Assembly (NCBI RefSeq): GCF_029051685.1
Contig: NZ_JAACFT010000007.1
Span: forward strand, 1-64,000
Source: Bradyrhizobium sp. CSA207
Lineage (GTDB): Bacteria; Pseudomonadota; Alphaproteobacteria; Rhizobiales; Xanthobacteraceae
Length of the DNA stretch: 64,000 bases
Direction: 5' to 3'
In this document: in pieces, positions 26,467 to 35,139 of the stretch
How positions within the stretch are numbered: position 1 is the stretch's first letter
Layout: every line of letters begins with the position of its first letter
Position numbers and translations under genes: made by a program
Notes under the pieces: generated by a model
Told to the model about the DNA's origin: nothing
Seen by the model: only the letters and a program-made list of their open reading frames with translations
The model's database searches: none

Positions 26467-26500
26467 GATCGCTCCGGCCTCGCGGCGGGCCGGGGCGATC
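26467..26500 (+). terminator. Intercistronic hairpin between binding-protein and permease genes
   Basis: GATCGCTCCGGCC (26467-26479) pairs with GGCCGGGGCGATC (26488-26500) over 13 base pairs with one G-U wobble and an 8-base loop. It starts 10 bases after the stop codon of the binding-protein gene. No T run follows. Such structures usually protect the upstream message or reduce readthrough so that more binding protein than permease is made. Confidence 0.55.
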
Positions 26501-26550
26501 ACGGACACCTGCAGCGGCAACGCCGCGTCTTCTCATAGTCTGGTTGGTTC

Positions 26551-27423
26551 ATGGATATCGCGACCCACGTCTTCTCGGCGCTCTATCAATTCGGCGACGC
26601 TTTTGCGTTCCTGGTGCTCTCGGCCTGCGGGCTCGCGGTGATCTTCGGCATGATGGGGGTGATCAATCTCGCCCATGGCGAGTTCATCATGTGCGGTGCC
26701 TATGTCACCGCGGCGACCGTGCATGCCGGCCTGCCGTTGCCGCTGGGAATCCTGGCGGGTACAGTCGTGTCGGCGCTGGTCGGCGTGCTGGTGGAGCTCG
26801 CGGTGATCCGCCATCTCTACGACCGGCCGCTCGACACCATCGTCGCCACCTGGGGGCTCAGCCTGATCGCCACGCAGGGCACGCTGATCATGGTCGGATC
26901 GACCATGGCGGGGGTCGGCACGCCGTTCGGCAGCTTCCAGGTCGGTGACTACTCCTATTCGATCTATCGCATCGTGCTGTTCTGCTCCGCGCTCGGCGTG
27001 CTCGCCGCACTCTATGCGCTGTTCAACTGGACCCGCTTCGGCGTGCTGGTGCGCGCCACCATCCAGGTGCCGCACATGGCGGCGGCGCTCGGGGTCGATA
27101 CGCGCCTGATCTACAGCCTCACCTTCGCCTGCGGCGCAGGGCTTGCCGGACTTGCCGGCGGGCTCTACGCGCCGACCATGACGCTGGTGCCGACCATGGG
27201 CGCGACCTTCATCATGGAGGCCTTCGTCACCGTGGTGATCGGCGGCGCCGACGTCTTTCTCGGCACGGCGCCGGCGGGTGGCGTGCTCGCGGTGGTGAAA
27301 TCGGTGATGACGTCGTGGCAGGGGCAGTTGTTCGGCCAGATCGGCCTGCTGGTCGCCGTCATCATCGTGGTCCGGGTCCTGCCGAAGGGCATCTCCGGCT
27401 TCGTGCTGCGCGAGCGCACCTGA
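26551..27423 (+). CDS. ABC transporter permease (UrtB/LivH-like)
   Basis: This 290-residue membrane protein has the LivH/UrtB pattern: LSACGLAVIFGMMGVINLAHGEFIM at residues 25-49, ATWGLSLIATQGTLIM, and the coupling loop FGVLVRATIQVPHMAAALGVDTRLIYS. About eight hydrophobic segments are visible. It forms the pore with the next gene product. It starts 93 bases after the binding-protein stop, beyond the hairpin at 26467-26500. Confidence 0.93.
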   Translation: MDIATHVFSALYQFGDAFAFLVLSACGLAVIFGMMGVINLAHGEFIMCGAYVTAATVHAGLPLPLGILAGTVVSALVGVLVELAVIRHLYDRPLDTIVATWGLSLIATQGTLIMVGSTMAGVGTPFGSFQVGDYSYSIYRIVLFCSALGVLAALYALFNWTRFGVLVRATIQVPHMAAALGVDTRLIYSLTFACGAGLAGLAGGLYAPTMTLVPTMGATFIMEAFVTVVIGGADVFLGTAPAGGVLAVVKSVMTSWQGQLFGQIGLLVAVIIVVRVLPKGISGFVLRERT

Positions 27424-27437
27424 CGGAGTGATGGGTC

Positions 27438-28502
27438 GTGACAGGGTTGGTTTCATTCTTTCGTCGCCTCGAAGGCCCGCAGACCGTCGGCCGGGGGCCG
27501 GCCTTCTGGAGTCTCTTTGCCGTCGTGCTCGCGGCCGCGCTCGCGTATCCGCTGTTCAGTGACGGTTACACGGTCGGCAACACCGTCTATTTCTTCGTCT
27601 GGGTCTTCATCGCGCTCAGCCTTTGCGTGATCTGGGGCTATGGCGGCTCGCTGTCCTTTGGCCAGACGGCGTTCTTCGGGATCGCGGGTTACGGCTATGG
27701 CGTCCTCACCCTCAATTTCGGCTCGGCTTACGGCTTCACGCTGGTCGCGCTGGTGGCTGCGGTCGCGATAGCCGCGCTGTTCGCGGTCCTGCTCGGCTAT
27801 TTCATGTTCTTCGGCCGCATCGCCGGCGTCTTTCTCGGCATCGTCACGCTCGCCGTGACGCTGATGCTGGAACGCTTCATGGCGCAGACAGCGGGACCGG
27901 AATGGCACATCGGCAGCGCGCGGCTCAACGGCTTCAACGGCATGAGTGCGATGCCTCCCCTGACCATCCCGTGGCCGGGCGAGCCGATCGTGCTGTTCGC
28001 CGATGTCGGGCTCTATTACCTCGTGCTCGGCCTGCTGGTCCTCGTCTATCTGGCGCTTCGCATTCTGATGAACTCGTCGTTTGGCAACGTCATCGTCGCG
28101 ATCCGCGAAAATCCGGAGCGGGCGGAGATGCTCGGCTACGACATCCGCAAATACCAGCTCATCACCTTCGTCATCGGCGCCGCGCTCGCCGGGCTCTCCG
28201 GCGTGCTCTATACGGTGTGGGGGCAGTACATCACGCCGTCAAGCATGAGCATGACGGCGGCGGCGCTGCCGCTGATCTGGGTTGCGGTCGGCGGCCGTAG
28301 CGACCTGACCTCGACAGTGATCGGCACGCTGGTGGTGCTCGCCGCGTTCCAGGCACTTACGATCTACGGCAGCCAGTATGCGCTCGTCTTCATGGGCGTG
28401 TTGCTGGTGCTCACGGTGCTGATCGCGCCGAACGGCCTCGTGCTCGGGGTGATGAATTGGCTCGGCCGCCTCGCCACCCGCTTCACGCAGAAGGCCGGCT
28501 GA
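27438..28502 (+). CDS. ABC transporter permease (UrtC/LivM-like)
   Basis: This 354-residue membrane protein shows LivM/UrtC blocks: IWGYGGSLSFGQTAFFGIAGYGYG, FGRIAGVFLGIVTLAVTLMLERF, and IRENPERAEMLGYDIRKYQL in the coupling loop. It starts with GTG at 27438, 14 bases after the previous stop. Its stop TGA overlaps the ATG of the next ATPase gene. Nothing in the motifs is missing. Confidence 0.92.
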   Translation: MTGLVSFFRRLEGPQTVGRGPAFWSLFAVVLAAALAYPLFSDGYTVGNTVYFFVWVFIALSLCVIWGYGGSLSFGQTAFFGIAGYGYGVLTLNFGSAYGFTLVALVAAVAIAALFAVLLGYFMFFGRIAGVFLGIVTLAVTLMLERFMAQTAGPEWHIGSARLNGFNGMSAMPPLTIPWPGEPIVLFADVGLYYLVLGLLVLVYLALRILMNSSFGNVIVAIRENPERAEMLGYDIRKYQLITFVIGAALAGLSGVLYTVWGQYITPSSMSMTAAALPLIWVAVGGRSDLTSTVIGTLVVLAAFQALTIYGSQYALVFMGVLLVLTVLIAPNGLVLGVMNWLGRLATRFTQKAG

Positions 28503-29218
28503 TGTCGCTGCTCGAGCTGCGCGAACTGAACAAGCATTTTGGCGGGCTGCACGTCACCAACGGCGTGAACCTCACCCTCGAGCCTGGCGAAATTCATTGC
28601 CTGATCGGCCCGAACGGTGCCGGCAAGAGCACGCTGTTCCGCTTGATCCTGGGTGAGCATCATCCCGGCAGCGGCGACATTCTGTTCGCTGGTGAGAACA
28701 TCACCGCGCTGAAGTCCTTTGCGCGAATTCACCGCGGCCTGTCGGTCAAGTTCCAGGTGCCCGGCGTTTTCAAGGGCTTGTCCGTGCGGCAGAACCTCGA
28801 GATTGCACTCCAGAGCCGACATCGCGGTGCCGGGCTTGAAGCCGAGATCGGCCGGCTGCTAACCTTCCTCGGGCTGGAGTCCGAACAGACGCAGACGGCC
28901 GGCAATCTCAGTCATGGCCAGAAGCAGTGGCTGGAGATCGGCATGGCGATCAGCCTGAAGCCGCGCCTCCTGCTGCTGGACGAGCCGACCGCCGGCATGT
29001 CGCCCGAAGAAACCCACATGACCGGCGAAATGGTCCAGCGGCTCAACGCCGACGGCATGACCGTGCTGGCGATCGAGCACGACATGGCGTTCGTGCGCCA
29101 GGTTGCCCGGCGCGTCACCGTGCTGCATCTCGGCCAGGTCTTCGCGCAAGGCTCGATCGAGGAGATCGTGGCCAATGAGCGCGTCGCGGCGATCTATCTG
29201 GGGCAGGCCCATGCTTGA
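28502..29218 (+). CDS. ABC transporter ATP-binding protein (UrtD/LivG-like)
   Basis: This 238-residue ATPase has Walker A GPNGAGKSTLF near residue 37, the signature LSHGQKQWLEIGMA near 138, and Walker B LLLLDEPTAGMSPEE near 158. The SHGQ form of the signature is common in the UrtD group. I chose the ATG at 28502-28504, which overlaps the previous TGA; the longer frame would run 45 bases back into the permease gene. It overlaps the next gene by 8 bases. Confidence 0.93.
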   Translation: MSLLELRELNKHFGGLHVTNGVNLTLEPGEIHCLIGPNGAGKSTLFRLILGEHHPGSGDILFAGENITALKSFARIHRGLSVKFQVPGVFKGLSVRQNLEIALQSRHRGAGLEAEIGRLLTFLGLESEQTQTAGNLSHGQKQWLEIGMAISLKPRLLLLDEPTAGMSPEETHMTGEMVQRLNADGMTVLAIEHDMAFVRQVARRVTVLHLGQVFAQGSIEEIVANERVAAIYLGQAHA

Positions 29219-29939
29219 TGTGCCGCGCAAGGAAGTGATCCTCTCGACGCTGGCTCTGCGCGCCGGTTATGGCGGCAAGCCGGTGCTCCAGGGCCTCGAG
29301 ATCGAGGTGCGGGAAGGCGAGATCGTCGCCGTCATCGGACGCAACGGCGTCGGCAAGTCAACGCTGATGAAGAGCCTGATCGGGCTCGTGCCGGCGATGA
29401 GCGGCTCGATCGTCTATCGCGGCGAAGCGGTGGAAACACTGCCGGCGCACAAGCGGGCGCGTCTCGGCATGGGTTACGTGCCGCAGGGGCGGGACGTGTT
29501 TCCGCGCCTGACCGTCGGCGAGAACGTCGCGGTCGGCGCTGCGATCAAGCGCGGCGGCATTCCCGAGGCGGGCCGGCGCAGGATCGTCGAAGCGTTTCCG
29601 ATCCTCGAAGAGCGCTGGAATCAGCGCGCCGGCACGATGTCCGGAGGACAGCAGCAGCAGCTCGCGATCGGACGCGTCCTGATCGCCGATCCCAATCTGA
29701 TCCTGCTCGACGAACCCTCGGAGGGCATTCAGCCCAACATCGTCCAGGACATCGCGCGCAACATGGTCGAGCTCAACCGCAGGACCGGCGTGACCATCAT
29801 CCTGGTCGAGCAGAATCTCGACATGATCCGCGCCATGGCGCAGCGCTGCTACGTCATGGTCAAGGGCCGCATCGTCGCAAGTCTCGACCGCTCCGCGCTC
29901 GACGACGTGGCGGAGATGCGCCGCCATCTGGCAGTTTGA
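29211..29939 (+). CDS. ABC transporter ATP-binding protein (UrtE/LivF-like)
   Basis: This 242-residue ATPase has Walker A GRNGVGKSTLM, the signature MSGGQQQQLAIGRVL and Walker B LILLDEPSEGIQPNIVQDI; the EGIQPNI ending after Walker B is typical of UrtE. It is the last transporter gene. I took the ATG at 29211, which overlaps the upstream stop. Thirty-two bases later the formamidase gene begins, with its own strong ribosome site. Confidence 0.93.
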   Translation: MLDVPRKEVILSTLALRAGYGGKPVLQGLEIEVREGEIVAVIGRNGVGKSTLMKSLIGLVPAMSGSIVYRGEAVETLPAHKRARLGMGYVPQGRDVFPRLTVGENVAVGAAIKRGGIPEAGRRRIVEAFPILEERWNQRAGTMSGGQQQQLAIGRVLIADPNLILLDEPSEGIQPNIVQDIARNMVELNRRTGVTIILVEQNLDMIRAMAQRCYVMVKGRIVASLDRSALDDVAEMRRHLAV

Positions 29940-29971
29940 AAAAAAGCGACGCCCAACCAAGGAGAATATCA

Positions 29972-30961
29972 ATGGCCTGGCAAAGCGATTCCATCATGGC
30001 ACGCAAAGGCGTCGCCAAGGGCGAGCGTGGCAAGCAGCACACGATCACGGAGAGCGAGCAGGGCAAGTATCACTATGTCTACGGCCCTTACGTAGGGCCG
30101 GTTCTGACCGTCGATCCCGGTGCGGTCGTCTCCGCCGAGACGCACGACGCGTTCGAAGGCGCGATCAAGCACGAGACCGACAGCCCGTCGAAGATCCTCA
30201 ACTTTCCGTTCCTCAATCCGCAGAATGGGCCCGTCCACGTCAACGGCGCAGAGAAGGGCGACGTGCTCGCGATCTACATCGAGAGCATCGTGCCGCGCGG
30301 GCCGCAGCCGTGCGGCACCACCGTGGTCATGCCGGATTTCGGCGGCCTGGTCTCGACCGGCCAGACCGCGCTGCTCAATCCGGCGCTGCCCGAGCGCGTG
30401 AAGAAGCTCGTGATCGACGCCAAGACCGGGACCAAGTGGAACGACAAGATCACGCTGCCCTATGAACCCTTCATCGGCACCATCGGCACCTCGCCGGAGA
30501 TCGAGGCGATCTCCTCGCTGGTCCCGGACTATTACGGCGGCAACATGGACCTGCCGGATGTCGGCGTCGGCGCCGTCATCTACCTGCCGGTCAACACCAA
30601 GGGTGCGTTGCTCTATCTCGGCGACTGTCATGCCGCGCAGGGCGACGGCGAGCTCTGCGGCGTCGCCATCGAGCATCCGACCGTGACCACGGTGCAGATC
30701 GACCTGATCAAGAACTGGACCATTGCCTGGCCGCGGCTCGAGACCAAGGACTTCATCATGACCATCGGGTCGGCGCGGCCGATGGAGGATGCAGCCCGCA
30801 TCGCCTATCGCGAGCTCTGCCGCTGGATGGCAGCCGATTACGGCTTCGACGAGATCGACGCCTACATGCTCCTGACCCAGGCCGGACGCGTCCGCGTCGG
30901 CAACATGGTCGATCCCAAATATACGCTCGGCGCCTCCATCAAGAAATCCTACCTCGTTTGA
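29972..30961 (+). CDS. fmdA: Formamidase / acetamidase (FmdA family)
   Basis: This 329-residue enzyme belongs to the acetamidase/formamidase family and would hydrolyse formamide or acetamide to the acid and ammonia in the cytoplasm. Family blocks seen are GPVHVNGAEKGDVLAIYIESI near residue 90, PRGPQPCGTTVVMPDFGGL, YYGGNMDLPDVGVGAVIYLPV and LYLGDCHAAQGDGELCGVA. The start ATG at 29972 follows AAGGAGAATATCA. The length is shorter than the 400-residue FmdA forms but matches the compact branch. Its place after an AmiCR-controlled amide transporter fits a nitrogen-scavenging operon. Confidence 0.93.
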   Translation: MAWQSDSIMARKGVAKGERGKQHTITESEQGKYHYVYGPYVGPVLTVDPGAVVSAETHDAFEGAIKHETDSPSKILNFPFLNPQNGPVHVNGAEKGDVLAIYIESIVPRGPQPCGTTVVMPDFGGLVSTGQTALLNPALPERVKKLVIDAKTGTKWNDKITLPYEPFIGTIGTSPEIEAISSLVPDYYGGNMDLPDVGVGAVIYLPVNTKGALLYLGDCHAAQGDGELCGVAIEHPTVTTVQIDLIKNWTIAWPRLETKDFIMTIGSARPMEDAARIAYRELCRWMAADYGFDEIDAYMLLTQAGRVRVGNMVDPKYTLGASIKKSYLV

Positions 30962-30974
30962 AGCTGGCCGGATC

Positions 30975-32714
30975 ATGTCCACCATCCACAAGGTCGCCGC
31001 CGTCCAGTTCGAGCCGACCATGTTCGAGAAGGAGCGCAACATCGCGCGCCTGCTCGAACTCTGCGAGCAGGCGGCGGCGGCCGGTGCCAAGCTCATCGTC
31101 ACGCCGGAAATGGGAACGACCGGCTATTGCTGGTTCGACCGCGCCGAGGTCGCCCCTTTCGTCGAGACGATCCCGGGCCCGACCACGAATCGCTTTGCGG
31201 CGCTGGCGCGCAGGCACGGCTGCTACATCGTGGTCGGCATGCCGGAGGTCGACGAGGACGGCATCTACTTCAACTCGGCGGTACTGATCGGGCCCGACGG
31301 CATCGTCGGCCGTCACCGCAAGACGCATCCGTATATCTCGGAGCCGAAATGGGCGGCGGCGGGCGACCTGCACAATCAGGTGTTCGAGACGCCGATCGGG
31401 CGAATCGCGCTGCTGATCTGCATGGACATCCATTTCGTGGAAACCGCACGGCTGATGGCGCTGGGCGGCGCGGACGTTATCTGCCACATCTCGAACTGGC
31501 TGGCAGAGCGCACGCCGGCGCCGTACTGGATCAGCCGGGCCTTCGAGAACGGCTGCTACGTCATCGAGAGCAATCGATGGGGGCTGGAACGCACGGTGCA
31601 GTTCAGCGGCGGCAGCTGCGTGATCGCACCGGACGGGCAGATCACGGCCGTGCTCGACAAGGGCGATGGGGTGCTGTTGTCGGAGATCGATCTCGATGCC
31701 GCACGCGCGCGCCGCGTGCTCGGCGAGACCGTGTTCGCGCAGCGACGGCCGGAACTCTATCCGGAACTGCTCACCGACACCTTCAGCTGGAATCCGCGCG
31801 ACTTCTTCGGCCTCTACGGCCACGAGCCGTGGCCGGCCGGAAAAACGTCTTGGGTCAGCGTTGCGCAATTTGCACCTGGTGATGACGCCGCTCAAAATTT
31901 GAAGGAGATCGAGGCGTACGCGCGCGCGGCAAAAGCAGAGGGGGCGGAGCTTGTCGTCTTTCCGGAGCTGGCTGTGACAGGCCTGACCGATCCCGCGAAG
32001 TCGGCACAGCCGATACCGGGGCCGGCGACTGCTAGCCTCGGCGAGCTTGCGGGGGAGCTTGGCGTCTATCTCGTCTGCGGCCTCGCCGAGCGCAACGACG
32101 ATCTGGTCTACAACAGCGCTTGCCTGGTCGCGCCCGATGGAAGCATCTTCGTCTATCGCAAGACGCATCTGGCGGCCGACGAGCGAAGCTGGGCCACCGC
32201 CGGTGACGGCTGGACCGTCGTCGACACGCCGATCGGCCGTATTGGGCTGTTGATCGGTCACGATGCGTCTTTCCCAGAAGCGGGCCGGGTGCTGGCGCTG
32301 CGCGGCTGCGATCTCATCGCGTGTGCCGCCGCGATCAAGGGACGCTTCAGTTCGTCGCATGCCGGAACTGAGGTGTTGCAGTCAAAGCCGATTCCGACCG
32401 GCCCGGATCCGCATCACTGGCATCATTTCCGCGTTCGCGCCGGCGAAAACAACCTGTTCTTCGCCTTCGCCAATATCGTCGATCCCGAGCGTGGCTATCC
32501 CGGGCTGAGCGGCGTGTTCGGTCCTGACACGTTCTCCTTTCCGCGCCGGGAGGCGATCGCGGCCAGCGGCACGGGCCTTGCAACCGCGCTGGTCGACACC
32601 ACCAATCTCGACAGCATCTATCCGACCAACGTGGTGCGGCGAAAGGATCTGGTGTCGATGCGCATGCCGCACAGCTATCGTGGATTGGTCAAGGCGGCTG
32701 CGACCAACTACTGA
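30975..32714 (+). CDS. Two-domain nitrilase/carbon-nitrogen hydrolase; second domain lacks the catalytic cysteine
   Basis: This 579-residue protein holds two nitrilase-superfamily domains in tandem. Domain 1 (about 5-275) has the complete triad E45 (TPEMGTTGY), K116 (HRKTH) and C149 (LLICMD). Domain 2 (about 290-560) keeps E331 (FPELAVTG) and K396 (YRKTH), but the cysteine position is G428 in LLIGHDASFPEA. Domain 1 could hydrolyse an amide or nitrile; domain 2 should be inactive as an amidase and may serve assembly or ligand binding. Single-domain amidases of about 280-350 residues are the family norm. It lies 13 bases after fmdA, in the same operon. Confidence 0.88.
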   Translation: MSTIHKVAAVQFEPTMFEKERNIARLLELCEQAAAAGAKLIVTPEMGTTGYCWFDRAEVAPFVETIPGPTTNRFAALARRHGCYIVVGMPEVDEDGIYFNSAVLIGPDGIVGRHRKTHPYISEPKWAAAGDLHNQVFETPIGRIALLICMDIHFVETARLMALGGADVICHISNWLAERTPAPYWISRAFENGCYVIESNRWGLERTVQFSGGSCVIAPDGQITAVLDKGDGVLLSEIDLDAARARRVLGETVFAQRRPELYPELLTDTFSWNPRDFFGLYGHEPWPAGKTSWVSVAQFAPGDDAAQNLKEIEAYARAAKAEGAELVVFPELAVTGLTDPAKSAQPIPGPATASLGELAGELGVYLVCGLAERNDDLVYNSACLVAPDGSIFVYRKTHLAADERSWATAGDGWTVVDTPIGRIGLLIGHDASFPEAGRVLALRGCDLIACAAAIKGRFSSSHAGTEVLQSKPIPTGPDPHHWHHFRVRAGENNLFFAFANIVDPERGYPGLSGVFGPDTFSFPRREAIAASGTGLATALVDTTNLDSIYPTNVVRRKDLVSMRMPHSYRGLVKAAATNY

Positions 32715-32735
32715 GCCAAGAAAAGGAATTTGGCC

Positions 32736-33497
32736 ATGGATCTGGGACTCAAGGGAGCCAAGGTACTCGTCACGGGAAGCACCAAGGGAATCGGCCGCGC
32801 GATCGCCGAGACATTCGCCACTGAAGGTGCCGATGTCGGGGTATGCTCCCGCAATCTGGCTGAGGTCGAGAGCACGGTCGCCGCACTCAAGACCAAGGGC
32901 GTCGCGGCCTATGGCGGCGCCGTCGACGTTGCTGACGCGGCCGTGTTGAAGGCCTGGATCGGGGATATGGCGGCAAAGCTCGGCGGCATCGATATCGTCG
33001 TCGCCAATGTCAGCGCGCTTGCCATCGGGCAGGACGACGAAAGCTGGGAGAAGGAATTTTCGACCGACATGATGGGTACGGTTCGGCTAGTGAATGCGGC
33101 CATGCCCTATCTAGAGAAGAGTGCCGCCGGCGCGATTGTCACCATTTCTAGCGTCTCAGGGCGCGAGGTCGATTTCGCAGCGGGTCCCTACGGCACCTTC
33201 AAAGCGGCGATCATCCACTACACGCAGGGACTAGCCAATCAGCTCGCGGGAAAAGGCATTCGCGCCAACTCGGTCTCCCCAGGCAATACCTATTTCGACG
33301 GCGGGGTCTGGAACATGATCAAGGACAACAATCCCGAGCTCTATAAGACGGCGCTGGCGCTCAATCCGACGGGGCGGATGGGAACGCCGCAGGAAATGGC
33401 CAACGCCGTGGTGTTTCTCGCCAGCCGCGCGGCCAGCTTCATCACGGGCACAAATCTCGTCGTCGACGGCGCACTTACACGTGGGGTGCAGTTGTAG
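32736..33497 (+). CDS. SDR family oxidoreductase
   Basis: This 253-residue classical short-chain dehydrogenase has the cofactor motif TGSTKGIG at about residues 13-20, the catalytic serine in TISSVSG, and YGTFK as the YxxxK pair. The ATG at 32736 has AAGGAA about nine bases before it; a TTG six bases earlier is too close. It is the last gene of the amide operon, 21 bases after the nitrilase-type gene. Substrate unknown; oxidation of an alcohol product is a guess. Confidence 0.88.
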   Translation: MDLGLKGAKVLVTGSTKGIGRAIAETFATEGADVGVCSRNLAEVESTVAALKTKGVAAYGGAVDVADAAVLKAWIGDMAAKLGGIDIVVANVSALAIGQDDESWEKEFSTDMMGTVRLVNAAMPYLEKSAAGAIVTISSVSGREVDFAAGPYGTFKAAIIHYTQGLANQLAGKGIRANSVSPGNTYFDGGVWNMIKDNNPELYKTALALNPTGRMGTPQEMANAVVFLASRAASFITGTNLVVDGALTRGVQL

Positions 33498-33774
33498 GAA
33501 CGTATCGGCGTTTGCCTCGCGTTGAACCTCGCTAGCTCAAATTTGCCCATGATGGATTGGAGCGAGAGGTTAAGTTTTTTAGTTGGTTAGATGCCGGCGT
33601 GTGCACGACCTGTGCACCGGAAGATCAAGAAAAATCCTATGACAACCAACATTGGAATCCGCTCTGGGACGAGCTGAACATCGAGCTTGAGATGAGACGA
33701 TGAGCGGTCCCCTTCCGGTGCAGAAGGCCGCCGCGATCACGCGTACCAACGCTGAGTACTGCCGAAATCGACCG
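33498..33774. other. Gene-free gap with repeat copy 2
   Basis: Between the convergent SDR and aminotransferase genes there is no gene. Most of the gap is filled by a copy of the dispersed repeat (33529-33660). The last 100 bases show nothing recognisable, and no clear terminator for either gene was found. Confidence 0.5.
33529..33660 (+). repeat. Dispersed intergenic repeat, copy 2
   Basis: It begins with GCTAGCTCAAATT, shared with copy 3, then CCATGATGGATTGGAGCGAGAG, then GGCGTGTGCACGACCTGTGCACCGGAAGATC. In one frame it reads DGLEREVKFFSWLDAGVC followed by TTCAPEDQEKSYDNQ, and stays open to the TGA near 33703. The ATG frame is closed after 13 codons. Copy 1 shares the CTATGACAACCAA-type ending as CTTATGTCAACCAA. 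Confidence 0.75.
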
Positions 33775-35121
33775 TCAGTCGATCGCGATCAGAGCGCGTC
33801 GGATGGCGGAAAAGATCGCTTCGATCTGGTCTTCCGTGATGATCAAGGGCGGAGAGATCAGCAGCGTGTCGCCGCTGCTGCGGATCAGGATGTCGTCATC
33901 ATAGCAGCGGTTGGCGCATTCCGCACCGCGCGCGCCCGTCGCCCCGTCGCGCGACTTCAGGTCGATTGCGGCCAGCAGACCGATGTTGCGGATGTCCGCG
34001 ACATGGGGCGCGCCCTTGAGTGCATGTGCGGCGTCTTCCCAGAGCGGCGCGATGCGACGCGCACGTTCGAACAAGCCGAGATCCTGGTACACGTCGAGCG
34101 CAGCAAGGCCTGCCGCGCAAGCGAGCGGATGGGCCGAATAGGTGTAGCCGTGGAACAGCTCGATCGTATTGTCCGGCCCCTGCATCAGCGCGTCATAGAC
34201 CTTGCCGCTGACGATGACGCCGCCCATCGGCACGGCAGCGTTGGTCATGCCTTTAGCGCAGGTAATGAGGTCGGGCGTAACACCGAAGGCGTTCGCACCA
34301 AAGGCCGCGCCGAGGCGTCCGAAGCCCGTGATCACTTCGTCGAAGATCAGGAGGATGCCGTGCTGGTCGCAGATCTGGCGCAGCCGCTCGAGATAGCCGA
34401 TCGGGGGTGGCAACACGCCGCCGGAGCCGGTCACGGGCTCGACGATGACGGCGGCAATCGTCGAGGGATCGTGCACCTGCAGCAGCTTTGCAAGCTCGTC
34501 GGCGAGATGCGCGCCCCATTGCGGTTGCCCGCGGGAGAACGCCGCGTGCTCCGGATCATGCGTATGCGGGAGGTGATCGACCTCCGGGAGCAGCGGACCG
34601 AAATCCCTGCGATGGCGGACAATGCCGCTGACCGACAGGCCGCCCCAGCCCATGCCGTGATAGGCCTTCGCGCGGGAGATGAAGCGGATGCGGCTGGCCT
34701 CGCCGCGGGCGCGGTGATAGCCGCGCGCGATCTTCAGCGCGGTGTCGACCGATTCCGAGCCGGAGTTGGTGAAGAAGACGTGGTCGAGGCCATCGGGCGC
34801 GATCTCGGTGATGCGGCGGGCGAGCTCGAACGCGGCCGGATGGCTCATCTGGAACGATGAGACGAAGTCGAGCTTCGCCGCCTGCGTCTGGATCGCCTCG
34901 ACGATGCGCCGCTGCGCGTGTCCCGCGTTCACGCACCACAGCCCCGCCATTCCGTCGAGAATGCGCCTGTTGTCATCGGTTATGTAATGCATGCCTTCGG
35001 CGCCGACGAAGATGCGCGGCTTCGACTTGAATTGCCGGTTCGGCGTCATCGGCAGCCAGAAGGGCTCCATGGCCTCGGCGGTAAGGGGGCGGTTGGTCGA
35101 GGCGAACGCATTCATGGTCAT
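33775..35121 (-). CDS. Class III aminotransferase (omega-amino acid--pyruvate type)
   Basis: This 448-residue PLP enzyme transfers the amino group of beta-alanine-type or other terminal amines to pyruvate. It carries GSESVDTALKIARGYH, the aspartate block LLIFDEVITGFGR, and the PLP lysine K290 in CAKGMTNAAVPMGGV. PFWLPMTPNRQFKSKPR at the start is the mark of omega-amino-acid:pyruvate aminotransferases. Two ATGs lie six bases apart (35121 and 35115). The gene is 18 bases downstream of the GntR-type regulator gene on the same strand, so the regulator probably controls it and the divergent genes. Confidence 0.92.
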   Translation of the reverse strand: MTMNAFASTNRPLTAEAMEPFWLPMTPNRQFKSKPRIFVGAEGMHYITDDNRRILDGMAGLWCVNAGHAQRRIVEAIQTQAAKLDFVSSFQMSHPAAFELARRITEIAPDGLDHVFFTNSGSESVDTALKIARGYHRARGEASRIRFISRAKAYHGMGWGGLSVSGIVRHRRDFGPLLPEVDHLPHTHDPEHAAFSRGQPQWGAHLADELAKLLQVHDPSTIAAVIVEPVTGSGGVLPPPIGYLERLRQICDQHGILLIFDEVITGFGRLGAAFGANAFGVTPDLITCAKGMTNAAVPMGGVIVSGKVYDALMQGPDNTIELFHGYTYSAHPLACAAGLAALDVYQDLGLFERARRIAPLWEDAAHALKGAPHVADIRNIGLLAAIDLKSRDGATGARGAECANRCYDDDILIRSSGDTLLISPPLIITEDQIEAIFSAIRRALIAID

Positions 35122-35139
35122 GGCAACTCTTGCAAATCG

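Noticed and set aside
30939..32360. Long minus-strand open frame over the nitrilase-type gene
   Set aside because: It is antisense to a gene with clear catalytic motifs, and its composition (arginine, glutamine and aspartate runs) is typical of antisense frames.
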